In this document: positions 17,452-25,323 of the stretch, one piece after another
Layout: every line of letters begins with the position of its first letter
How positions within the stretch are numbered: the first letter of the stretch is position 1
Source of the DNA: Stenotrophomonas maltophilia
GTDB taxonomy: Bacteria; Pseudomonadota; Gammaproteobacteria; Xanthomonadales; Xanthomonadaceae
Assembly: GCF_003205835.1 (NCBI RefSeq)
Contig: NZ_CP029773.1
Span: forward strand, 1,644,501 to 1,708,500
DNA length: 64,000 nucleotides
Direction: 5' to 3'
Made by a program: the position numbers and the translations under genes
The notes under the pieces: model-generated
Seen by the model: only the letters and a program-made list of their open reading frames with translations
Database searches by the model: none
Told to the model about the DNA's origin: nothing

Positions 17452-17820
17452 TCATTTGATTAGAAATTCGCTGGGCTCCTTCCCCTTCTGGACCAGCGCA
17501 GCAAGCCACCTCGGTTGGCGGCCACGGCCGGACCACGTTTCGCTAGGGTTGGCCGGATTGCGGTACTTGGGAGCGACCTTGCTTCCGGCCGACTTCGTGG
17601 GCTTGCGGCCGGTGCGCTTCTTGGAGGTCTCGGAAGAGGCCGTTGAAACCGCTCCGTAAAGCTCCTCAATCGTGTAACCGTGGTCTTTGACGTATTGGTT
17701 GATCTTGGCTCGCATGGCGGCAGCCTTGGGCCGGGTCAGCACCTTGGTTTGCTGCTTCTCTGCCTGAGTAATGAGGGCCTTGAGTTCTTTGGCCGACAGG
17801 CCGCTGACATCGATGGTCAT
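17452..17820 (-). CDS. H-NS family nucleoid-associated protein
   Basis: A 122-residue H-NS-type protein. The first 50 residues form the oligomerising coiled region (LSAKELKALITQAEKQQ), then a Lys/Thr-rich linker, then the DNA-binding C-terminus with KYRNPANPSETWSGRGRQP RW. The R-G-R core inserts into the minor groove of AT-rich DNA, the mark of xenogeneic silencers. It sits 120 bases downstream of the integrase stop and is transcribed in the same direction. It may silence island genes or interfere with host H-NS; that is inference. Confidence 0.9.
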   Translation of the reverse strand: MTIDVSGLSAKELKALITQAEKQQTKVLTRPKAAAMRAKINQYVKDHGYTIEELYGAVSTASSETSKKRTGRKPTKSAGSKVAPKYRNPANPSETWSGRGRQPRWLAALVQKGKEPSEFLIK

Positions 17821-17940
17821 CTGTTTGATCCGAGCGGTGAGGGCTTTAGGGTAATTCCAAATGGAATCCGATGCGAATGCTCGCAGGGGCGCCCAAGCTC
17901 TCCTTCAGTATTCGGTGGGGCCCAGGCAACAGCCGCCGAT

Positions 17941-19338
17941 CTACGGGTAGAACTTGTCTGGATCGCTTAGTTGTTTCGTGAATTGACCTCTCTGGTAGAT
18001 CGGCAATTCGACCGGTGGCGCGTAGCGGCTCAGGAGATCGATCTGCTTCTTTCTGGCGAGTTCTGGCTTCTTGTGGAAGTAGGCCTCATGCAGCACCGGC
18101 ACCTTCTTGCTGATGCTGTGGCCCGTCAGCAAGGCAATGTCCTCGTCGGGAATTCCTTTGTGATGGAGCTCCGTGGCGATGGTGTGCCGAAACGCGTGTA
18201 GCCCAATACCCTTCCCGAAACCTAGGCTCTTCAGGTAGGTGCTGAACTGGTTGAGGGCGGCTTGGCTGTAACGCTGGTTCGACTCACCCGTCTTGCGGTT
18301 CACGCCAGCGGTCAGATGAGGGAACAGCCGCGGATGGCCGCACGCCCGGATATCTTCCAAGAAGTCCAGGAAGCCCGCATCGAGCACTGGGGTAGGGATG
18401 GGCAGGGTTCGAATGGCTGACTTTCCTTTCAGGCGCTGACGGCTTCGGTTGCGGGTCTTGTGCGCCAGGTCGGGATCGACGGTCTTCTGGATCCGGATGC
18501 ACCAGACGCCGGCCTCTTGCACCACGTCCGCCAGTTTCAGCTGGGCGATCTCGTTGATACGCGCTCCCGTGCAGAGACCGAGGATGGGGAGCCACCAGCG
18601 GTGAGGATACTTGCTAGCCCATGGAGCATATGTCCCCAGGTCGAAGATGCGCTTGAGTTCTGCATCGTCAAACAGGCGCTCGGGCTTGTTCGGATCCACG
18701 ACCAAGTCTTTCTTGATCTCGTCGAAGGCGACCATCGGCGAGGCACCGATGGCTTTGGATTTCTCAAGCTTCTTGAAGAAGGTCGATAAGAAGCGCCGGT
18801 GTTTTTCAAGGGTGGCTGGGGCGGGCGGAGCCACGTTGAGTTGCCTTCCGCGCGCGACCGCCTGGTCGTAGGTAAACCTGCGGTACTCAGGATCGGACAG
18901 CAGACGGTCTGGGGCCCAGCGAATGAGGTCCCACAACTTGTAGATGTGAGCGTGGTCGATGCGGGTGACTGGTATGTCCCCGCAGGTCATTAGAAGCAGC
19001 CGTAGGGTGCGAGAGGTCGCCTCGACTGTCTCTTTGGCGAGACAGCTGTAGTCGCCGCGATTGCGAATGTAGTCGTTGATCTCCACTGAAAGCGATCGCC
19101 CCGGTGTGCCCACAGGCAGCGGTTCGGGGTACCGGGTGCCATTCTTGGCGGAGCGTGCGCGCCGGGTGCGCTCATAGGCGGCATTGAGAATCTCTTGGGC
19201 CTGGATCGCGGCCTCTCGGCTGGTGATCACCAGCTTTCCGATGCGGAACCTGCCGATCCGAATGTCGGACATCTCCAGAGAGCCGTTGGGATCGTCCAAG
19301 TAAGATTGGAGGGGGCTTGAGGGGTGAGTCAGGGGCAT
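17941..19338 (-). CDS. tyrosine-type site-specific integrase
   Basis: A 465-residue tyrosine recombinase. The catalytic residues are visible in the C-terminal half: Arg in GLCTGARINEIAQL, His-x-x-Arg in LHAFRHTIATEL, His in LLTGHSISKK and the nucleophile Tyr in VLHEAYFHKK. The N-terminal part has a SAM-like core-binding region. I chose the ATG at 19338, with GGAAG six bases upstream; a longer frame from 19389 lacks this. It lies 18 kb inside the island, far from the tRNA-Ser attachment site at 37575. It may therefore belong to a second, nested element. Confidence 0.9.
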   Translation of the reverse strand: MPLTHPSSPLQSYLDDPNGSLEMSDIRIGRFRIGKLVITSREAAIQAQEILNAAYERTRRARSAKNGTRYPEPLPVGTPGRSLSVEINDYIRNRGDYSCLAKETVEATSRTLRLLLMTCGDIPVTRIDHAHIYKLWDLIRWAPDRLLSDPEYRRFTYDQAVARGRQLNVAPPAPATLEKHRRFLSTFFKKLEKSKAIGASPMVAFDEIKKDLVVDPNKPERLFDDAELKRIFDLGTYAPWASKYPHRWWLPILGLCTGARINEIAQLKLADVVQEAGVWCIRIQKTVDPDLAHKTRNRSRQRLKGKSAIRTLPIPTPVLDAGFLDFLEDIRACGHPRLFPHLTAGVNRKTGESNQRYSQAALNQFSTYLKSLGFGKGIGLHAFRHTIATELHHKGIPDEDIALLTGHSISKKVPVLHEAYFHKKPELARKKQIDLLSRYAPPVELPIYQRGQFTKQLSDPDKFYP

Positions 19339-19668
19339 TGCGGGCTTCCATCGTTTTCGATGGAAGTACGGATAAGCCAGCCTCAGCAATCGTCAATAGG
19401 ATTGGGTAATCCGTGCACCAACCGTAGGCATCGCTGTGGGTTCACATTACTGCTTCTTCAGGAAAAGAAAATTACGCAGGAAGTCGCGCGATTCAGTTCT
19501 TGAAAATCAATGGTTTGCGTCGAAGTGGGTAGGGCCGAATTGCAGTCATTACTGTACTGTTTAATTTCTACAAGCTAACAACTCTCTCTGGGATGTTAGT
19601 TTAGTTCTGTACGGCTGTTAAACGGCGTGGTCAGTTGATGGCTGAGAAACCACTTGGGAGGCGGAGCT
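19339..19668. other. AT-richer intergenic region upstream of integrase
   Basis: 330 bases between the divergent integrase and DUF6624 genes, clearly richer in A and T than the neighbours, with many TTA/TAA stretches. It should hold the integrase promoter and could hold an attachment or excision-control site. I see a short inverted repeat (CTAACA ... TGTTAG, about 19576-19602) but no tRNA fragment. Confidence 0.4.
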
Positions 19669-20157
19669 GTGGCGCAACGGGTCTGTCCATTGTTAGCAAT
19701 GGCGATCCTCTTCGCGCCGCTGGGAGCCAGCGGTGCGACGCCCACTGAGCCCGAGCTGCGCGGTGAGCTCCTGCGGATGAAGGATGCCGGTCAGGCGGTG
19801 CGGGACCTCTCACTGACTGCCGAGGGCGAGGAGAGGGTGCACAGTGCCGTCGATGCGGTGCACACCGCTCGGCTGAAGTCCACCGTTGCGGCCCGTGGCT
19901 GGCCGACCGGGGCGCAAGTGGGCCAAGACGGGGCGGACGCGGCCTGTCTGCTGGCCCAGCATTCCGACAAGGCCCCGGCGCTCCAGCGCTCTCTTGCGGA
20001 AGCCATGGAGCCCTTGGTAGCGACCGGGCAGGTCAAAGCGTCCAGTTAGGCCTACCTTTGGGACCACACCAACGACCCCCAACGCTATGGAACGCAGGGG
20101 CGCTGTGCGGATATGGGGCATTGGGAGTACTGCTTGGCGGCTCTTCGGGCATGGTGA
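19669..20157 (+). pseudogene. DUF6624 family protein, broken by an in-frame stop
   Basis: The GTG at 19669 follows GGGAGGCGGAGCT and starts a signal peptide (CPLLAMAILFAPLGASGA). The frame then shows the DUF6624 pattern RLKSTVAARGWPTGAQVGQDGADAAC and LLAQHSD. A TAG at 20047-20049 interrupts it, after which the same frame continues with family-like AYLWDHTNDPQRYGTQGRC up to about GHWE, and then loses similarity before a TGA at 20155. So the gene has an early stop and probably a later frameshift or truncation. A short product of 126 residues could still be made. Confidence 0.7.
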
Positions 20158-20370
20158 GGTGGTAGAGGGCTAAAGCTCTTCATCTCCCAACAGGTGAATC
20201 GAGGAGAGGGCAAGCGACTATTCATCGAACCCCGAGAAGTCTGGTCCCTGGACTTCGCGGGAGGATCCGCCCTGATGACTTGGGTCTACCATCCATCGTG
20301 GAACGTAGACACGTGCCAGGATCGGGCGCATGCGCTGCGCCACCTCATCTCACTTGCGAAACAGAACTGA
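20158..20370 (+). pseudogene. possible gene remnant, coding-like frame without start
   Basis: After the TGA at 20155 the same frame stays open to a TGA at 20368 and reads like real protein (KLFISQQVNRGEGKR, REVWSLDFAGGSALMTWVY, DRAHALRHLISLAKQN). There is no suitable start codon with a ribosome site. It may be the C-terminal remnant of a deleted gene. I recognise no family. Confidence 0.3.
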
Positions 20371-20517
20371 GGCTGTCGGGCCTCCCTGGGCAGAATGGGA
20401 GAGGGCAGGCAACGGCAATCGCGAGCGAATTATTTTATCTCGTTAGGCTGTATTGACAGTCGTGGCGCGATGTTGCAGCTTTGTATGGCCGTTCCCTCTC
20501 AATGAAGGAGTCAAGTT

Positions 20518-20649
20518 ATGTCGATTAAGCCTGGACCGAAGCCTATAGCTCCATCCACCGGCGAGCCGGATAAGCGTCGGCGGGATAACAAGGATACCCC
20601 CGGGAATACCCCTGGCTTGAAGCCTCACAAGCATAAGCCCGGCAAGTGA
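20518..20649 (+). CDS. 43-residue proline/lysine-rich small protein
   Basis: An ATG at 20518, seven bases after a strong GAAGGAG site, opens a 43-codon frame ending in TGA at 20647. The product is highly basic and rich in Pro, Lys, Gly and Asp (KPGPKPIAPSTGEPDK at the start, GLKPHKHKPGK at the end), so it is probably disordered. No family is recognised. The good ribosome site and biased composition support a real gene; a role in nucleic acid or surface binding would be a guess. Confidence 0.5.
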   Translation: MSIKPGPKPIAPSTGEPDKRRRDNKDTPGNTPGLKPHKHKPGK

Positions 20650-21098
20650 CTTAAAGCGGATTGGTTGTCGGCGGCAGGGATCAAAAGAGCAGAAGTGCGA
20701 CACTGGCCGACACCACTATGGCGCCGGCCTTCGTCGCTGTTGCCTGTTGCTGAAGTAATCGGTTTGGATATGCGCGGAAGCAATTGGCACTCTTGTCGTG
20801 TGGCGGCAAGCGGAGGGGCGATGTCTTCACCTGCCCTGAGAGTGCACAGCCGACTGTTATGGTGAGGATGAAATCACCGAAATCCTGACAAAAGACTGCT
20901 GGTTTCTGGTTGGAATGCTCGGCGTATTGGATAGCCAAGACGATCCTGGAGTTCCAGACACCGGGGCGGCGTGCCCTGGTGTGTGGGGAGTCTGTTGGAA
21001 AGTGAAGGGCGGCATACTGCGCGCTCAGCGAACGCTCAACCCCATTGGCGGAAAAGAGGTCTTGCCGACGGGGTTGAGCAGCCCGCGTAAACGACTAC
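20650..21098. other. 450-base region, no gene supported
   Basis: Frames of up to 85 codons occur on both strands, but none has a ribosome site or a recognisable domain. It separates the small basic protein from the leftward gene at 21099. I see no repeat or RNA gene. Confidence 0.4.
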
Positions 21099-21659
21099 TT
21101 ACATCCTGCGCAGACGAGATGGTGCCATAGGCTTGAGTCCTTCAACCCACCTGTCGAAAATGAGCGCAGCAAGAACTTTATGGTTAAGCCTCTCGGATTC
21201 GCCGGGGGAGCGAACCTTGACGCTGATGTCTAGGTTGGCGCTAAGTTGCTGTTCCAGCTCAGGCAGCCGTGACGCATGCTTGCTGAGCTGTTTTTGATGA
21301 GTAGCGAGCAACACTGCTATATCAAGGTATAGCTGTTGCAGATAGATCAATCGGTCTTGCGTTGCTGCTGCCTTAATGGCGGACTTCGGCGTGGTCGCCT
21401 CGCCCCAGAAGAGGCCACCGCCATTGATGACTTTGCTGATGTGGTCAATGAGCCATCCCCCTCCAGCGACTGCGCCCGTCGCCAGAAGGCCTCCGACGAC
21501 GTCGATTATAGCTTTCTCCAGAACTTTCTTTGCCCAGGCTTTCCGTGTCTGAGCTGCATTGGCTGGGGACTCGCTGCCGGTTGCTTCGGCTGGCTTCTTA
21601 GTCTGCTTCTTCGCGGAGGTCTTGTTGCTCGAAGATCTATTTTGGCCTTCTTTCGCCAT
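21099..21659 (-). CDS. hypothetical protein with hydrophobic segment
   Basis: A 186-residue protein. The first 45 residues are Lys/Ser/Ala-rich and probably disordered (SSSNKTSAKKQTKKPAEA). Next come a short hydrophobic stretch (DVVGGLLATGAVAGGGWLI) that could cross or touch the membrane and a helical C-terminal half. The ATG at 21659 has AAAAGGA eight bases upstream; an ATG at 21707 would lengthen it by 16 residues. It lies downstream of the helicase gene on the same strand (182-nt gap), so it could be a fourth member of the TerB/ATPase/helicase operon. No family is recognised. Confidence 0.55.
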   Translation of the reverse strand: MAKEGQNRSSSNKTSAKKQTKKPAEATGSESPANAAQTRKAWAKKVLEKAIIDVVGGLLATGAVAGGGWLIDHISKVINGGGLFWGEATTPKSAIKAAATQDRLIYLQQLYLDIAVLLATHQKQLSKHASRLPELEQQLSANLDISVKVRSPGESERLNHKVLAALIFDRWVEGLKPMAPSRLRRM

Positions 21660-21841
21660 TTTGCTCGTCCTTTTAAAGGAAACTCTGTATTGGTGTGTGG
21701 GGTTCAATAAATAATATACAAAGCAAGGGGCGATAGCCGATGCCGGCCATCTTCAGTAATCCGGTTAATTCGAATGAGACAACGAGGCTACAGCCTCACT
21801 CGGAGATGGCATCAGCCCTGGACTGGTCACAACATGGTGGA

Positions 21842-24022
21842 CTACCCGAACGCGCCCACGAGCCAATCGGTAGCCCCTTCCAAGTCTAGCTTCATTGACG
21901 CGTAGGAGCGTCTGAGAAGGCGCGAGGGAAGGAAGCTATCCCATTTTTGTGTGATCAAGTTGTTCGCAGATTGGAGAAGGGTCTCCGGGGAGGGCAATGG
22001 CATCTTCGCCACCCGCCCGAGTACCTTTATCACATCATCGAGACTCCTTGCTCCCTTGGAAATTTCCACGCCCAGCCTACCGGCCTGAGAAGTGAATCCC
22101 TGGGCGTTCAGGAGGCAGGCGATGGCTTCATTTGCGGAGTCTCCCAGCCATGTCAGCAGCAAGGCATCGCTGCCTTGGTCGAGGAGAACCTTGCCGTCCA
22201 GGCGCAATTGACGGTAGGCGCTTTGCGCCTCCTGCAGGAAGCGAGAAGCAGTGGGGTCCAGGAAGTCTGGCTTTATCTCCTGCTGATACAGTCCACGCAT
22301 CTTTTGACGGACCTGGGTGTGGACCTGCCCGCCCGTTCCATTGAAAAGAGGCGGGGTCCCGCCTTTCGCCGCGGCCACGTAGATCGTTTTTTGGGCGTCG
22401 TCGATCTGCTCGACGAGCCAAGTGCGGCCGCCAAACAATATTCGCTGGCCGACGGTCAGCAGTTGGGAAACGGGGAGCGTGCCTAGTGCCTTGCCGGCGG
22501 CCACGATCCGGAACTCTTCGTCGACGCTGAAAGCGGCGTAGAAGGTGTAATGGTTGACCAACTTGTCGCCGACCGGGCCGTGGAGCAGCAAGCCGGAGCC
22601 ATCTTGAATTAGCACCTGTTCTTGGCCAAGGTGGCGAAGCAACTCTGCGAACGCGTCTTGGGATAGGCCGTGAAACGGTCCCTGATCTGCGCAGAGCAGC
22701 TGATACGCTTGAGCTGCCTTAAGCCCGCCGTATTGGGCAATGGAAGAAAGCAACTGCTGGACGAGCGTTGAAAGGTGTAGGCCGTTGACCGAAGGCGGTT
22801 CAAACCACCTCTCCAGCAATAGCAGCACGCAAGCAGTGGACTGAACTGTGTCCAGTCGAAGCCTTGTCTTCAACGTCGACTCAGCGTCGATTGACTCCTC
22901 GATAACGTAGCCGCGCAACACCGCTGGCTCTCCAGGGCGGCGCCCGGAGCGACCAAGGCGTTGGCGAAGGCTAGCCACGGAAGGTGGTGGGCCAATTTGC
23001 GCGATGCTCTTCACCGCTCCGATATCGATGCCCAGTTCCAGGGTGTTCGTGCAAATTGCGCTCGCTGGACGACCCTTTTGCTTCAGGGCCGCTTCCGTGT
23101 CCGAGCGTATTTCCTTGGACAGGCTCCCATGGTGTGGCCAGAACTCTCTCGGCCGGCCGTCCTGTTCGCTCAGCAGGTTGAGGAGGTGCGTGTAGCGTTC
23201 AACCTCCCTTCGGCTATTGGGGAAGATCAGGTTGTTTGTCCCTGAAAGCACCCGGTAGAGGTGCTCGGCCACCGCAGCGGGAGCCGCGGGATTCTCGTCG
23301 GATCCGCCCTCAGATGCGGGTTGCTCGTAGCCCTTGATGATCAGCTGGAGATCATTTCCAGCTGATGGGGCGTTGACCAGCGCGGGGGCAGTCCCAACAC
23401 CCGGGCGTAGGAAGGCCCCGGCACTCGAAAAATCCCCCAATGTTGCCGACAGGCCCAAGCGGGGAGTCCGCCGCCGTAATAGCACGTCAATCCGGTGCAT
23501 CAACGACTGAAGCTGCTTTCCGCGCTCGCTCCCAATGAACGCATGGAGTTCGTCCACGACAACGTACAGGAGTCTGGAGAACGCGGCGGCTACGGAGGTC
23601 CCGCGGTTGCAGAGCATCGCCTCCATGGACTCCGGTGTGATCAGGAGCACGCCACGGGGGTGCTTAAAGAATCGCTGCTTGGTCGAGCCCGATATGTCTC
23701 CGTGCCAAGGCCACACGGGGACTTCAAGGTCCTCGCAAAGCCGCTGCAGCCGTTCAAATTGGTCGTTGATGAGCGCCTTTAGAGGGCTGATGTAGACAAT
23801 CAGGCCCTCCTCGTCGGTGTTCAGAAGGTGCGTGAGCGCAGGAAGAAAAGCGGCCTCGGTTTTTCCCGAGGCGGTGCTGGCGGCGATGATCACGTCACGG
23901 TCGGCGGTCAGGACGAGGGGAATCGCCAATTCTTGGACCTCACGCAGCGCCTCCCATTGTTCGGTCCAGAGGTAGCGCTGGATTCGAGGGTGCAGCGATT
24001 GGAAGGCGCTCGAGGCAGTCAT
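21842..24022 (-). CDS. Lhr/BrxHI-like DEAD/DEAH superfamily II helicase
   Basis: A 726-residue superfamily II helicase. Motif I is ASTASGKTEAAF near residue 50, motif Ia VYISPLKALINDQ, motif II VVDELHAF, motif III LSATLGD and motif VI RQRLGRSGRRPGEP. The remainder is a long C-terminal region like that of Lhr-type or BREX type 2 BrxHI helicases. It should translocate on single-stranded DNA with ATP. It starts two bases after the stop of the ATPase gene and is the third gene of a tightly packed operon with the TerB protein and the BrxD-like ATPase. The set resembles known phage-defence or DNA-processing modules. Confidence 0.88.
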   Translation of the reverse strand: MTASSAFQSLHPRIQRYLWTEQWEALREVQELAIPLVLTADRDVIIAASTASGKTEAAFLPALTHLLNTDEEGLIVYISPLKALINDQFERLQRLCEDLEVPVWPWHGDISGSTKQRFFKHPRGVLLITPESMEAMLCNRGTSVAAAFSRLLYVVVDELHAFIGSERGKQLQSLMHRIDVLLRRRTPRLGLSATLGDFSSAGAFLRPGVGTAPALVNAPSAGNDLQLIIKGYEQPASEGGSDENPAAPAAVAEHLYRVLSGTNNLIFPNSRREVERYTHLLNLLSEQDGRPREFWPHHGSLSKEIRSDTEAALKQKGRPASAICTNTLELGIDIGAVKSIAQIGPPPSVASLRQRLGRSGRRPGEPAVLRGYVIEESIDAESTLKTRLRLDTVQSTACVLLLLERWFEPPSVNGLHLSTLVQQLLSSIAQYGGLKAAQAYQLLCADQGPFHGLSQDAFAELLRHLGQEQVLIQDGSGLLLHGPVGDKLVNHYTFYAAFSVDEEFRIVAAGKALGTLPVSQLLTVGQRILFGGRTWLVEQIDDAQKTIYVAAAKGGTPPLFNGTGGQVHTQVRQKMRGLYQQEIKPDFLDPTASRFLQEAQSAYRQLRLDGKVLLDQGSDALLLTWLGDSANEAIACLLNAQGFTSQAGRLGVEISKGARSLDDVIKVLGRVAKMPLPSPETLLQSANNLITQKWDSFLPSRLLRRSYASMKLDLEGATDWLVGAFG

Positions 24023-24024
24023 CG

Positions 24025-25323
24025 TTAGAGCCTGAACGACGCCAGCTCGTCGTCCTCTTGAACGTCCAATTCGCCGTCGCCCCCGTGGTCAGCTGCCACC
24101 TCGACCGATCCAATCAGGTCCTGCCAGCCCACGCCCGGGTTCTGCTCCAAGACGGCCAAGAGGTTGATAAAGGCGGTGATCGTCGTGCGCGGGGTGCGGA
24201 AGAAGCTATCGCCGATTCGATTGGCGCAGTGGGTCATGAACTGGTGAATGGCATCGTCGGGCAAGAGATACTCGCCCGTGTCGCCGGCAGCATAGACATG
24301 GCGAATCTTGGTGAGCAGGACGTAAAAATCTTCGGCTGTCAGGCTCGACAGTCGAACCACAGGGCCACTGAAATCCACCAGTCCGTCGGTGGCAAAGGTA
24401 TTCTGAGCCAGGCGGCTCTGCAGGGCCTCGTAGCTGTAGACGCCGCGGCGGGTATCCATCAGGAAATCCGGGGTGCCGCCCAGAACAAAACCAAGGCCAA
24501 CCGCAGCGCCCTGCAGGGAGTCGTTGAGCATGCGCAGGAGCTGCTCGTAGTTTGCATTCCGGGCCTGGGCGTTGGCCAACTTGTAGAGGTTGACCAGTTC
24601 GTCCAGGCACACCAGCAGGCCGCTGTAGCCCGCCAGCCGAACAAAGCGGCCCATGAGCTTGAGCTGGTCGTAGACCGATGCGTCGTCCACGATGGTTCGG
24701 ACGCCCAGCGCTGCACGCGCGTCTGTCCGGGTGGCAAATTCGCCACGCAACCAACGAATGGCATCGGACTTGAGCTGCTCGTTGCCTTGCTCGAACCCTC
24801 TCCAATAAGCAGCGATCACGTCGGCGAAGTCATAGCCGTTCACCAGTTCGCTCAGCTGCTCGAGCTTCGCGCGAATGACCTGCTCGGTGGATACGCCTTG
24901 CGACTTGGACTCGGCCACTGCGGTCGAAATGAACTTCTCGACCACCCCGGGCAGCGCGCCTCCGTCGGGCTTGGTCCGAGTGGCCAAGTTCCGCATGAGC
25001 TCCGCGTAGAGCGACCGGGCCTGGCCCCCTGACGCATGCAACCGCCTGTCGGGATTCAGATCCGCGCTGGCCACGACGAGCTTCCGCTCCATTGCAATGG
25101 CGCGAACGAGGTTCAAGAAAAAGGTCTTGCCTGCGCCGTACTCACCCACCACCAGGCGGAAGGACGAGCCGCCATCGGCGAGCCGATCGATGTCACTGAC
25201 CAGGGTTTGCACTTCACGGGCGCGCCCGACCTGGATCAAATGCTGACCGGCGCGTGGAACGACGCCGGCGCGCAGCGACTGGATCACCGCGTCGCGGTCC
25301 CTGGAACGGATTGGGCTGCTCAT
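24025..25323 (-). CDS. BrxD-like P-loop ATPase (DUF2791 type)
   Basis: A 432-residue ATPase. Walker A is GEYGAGKT at residues 60-67, Walker B LLVCLDELVNLYK near residue 240 and a sensor region LGGTPDFLMD. The layout and sequence style match the DUF2791/BrxD ATPases of BREX type 2, where they pair with a helicase. The start overlaps the stop of the TerB gene by 4 nt (ATGA) and the helicase begins two bases after its stop, so the three proteins are probably made in fixed ratio and work as a complex. It is likely cytosolic. Confidence 0.87.
   Translation of the reverse strand: MSSPIRSRDRDAVIQSLRAGVVPRAGQHLIQVGRAREVQTLVSDIDRLADGGSSFRLVVGEYGAGKTFFLNLVRAIAMERKLVVASADLNPDRRLHASGGQARSLYAELMRNLATRTKPDGGALPGVVEKFISTAVAESKSQGVSTEQVIRAKLEQLSELVNGYDFADVIAAYWRGFEQGNEQLKSDAIRWLRGEFATRTDARAALGVRTIVDDASVYDQLKLMGRFVRLAGYSGLLVCLDELVNLYKLANAQARNANYEQLLRMLNDSLQGAAVGLGFVLGGTPDFLMDTRRGVYSYEALQSRLAQNTFATDGLVDFSGPVVRLSSLTAEDFYVLLTKIRHVYAAGDTGEYLLPDDAIHQFMTHCANRIGDSFFRTPRTTITAFINLLAVLEQNPGVGWQDLIGSVEVAADHGGDGELDVQEDDELASFRL

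Noticed and set aside
20681..20938. 85-codon minus-strand frame
   Set aside because: No ribosome site and no family; the hydrophobic tail is probably chance.
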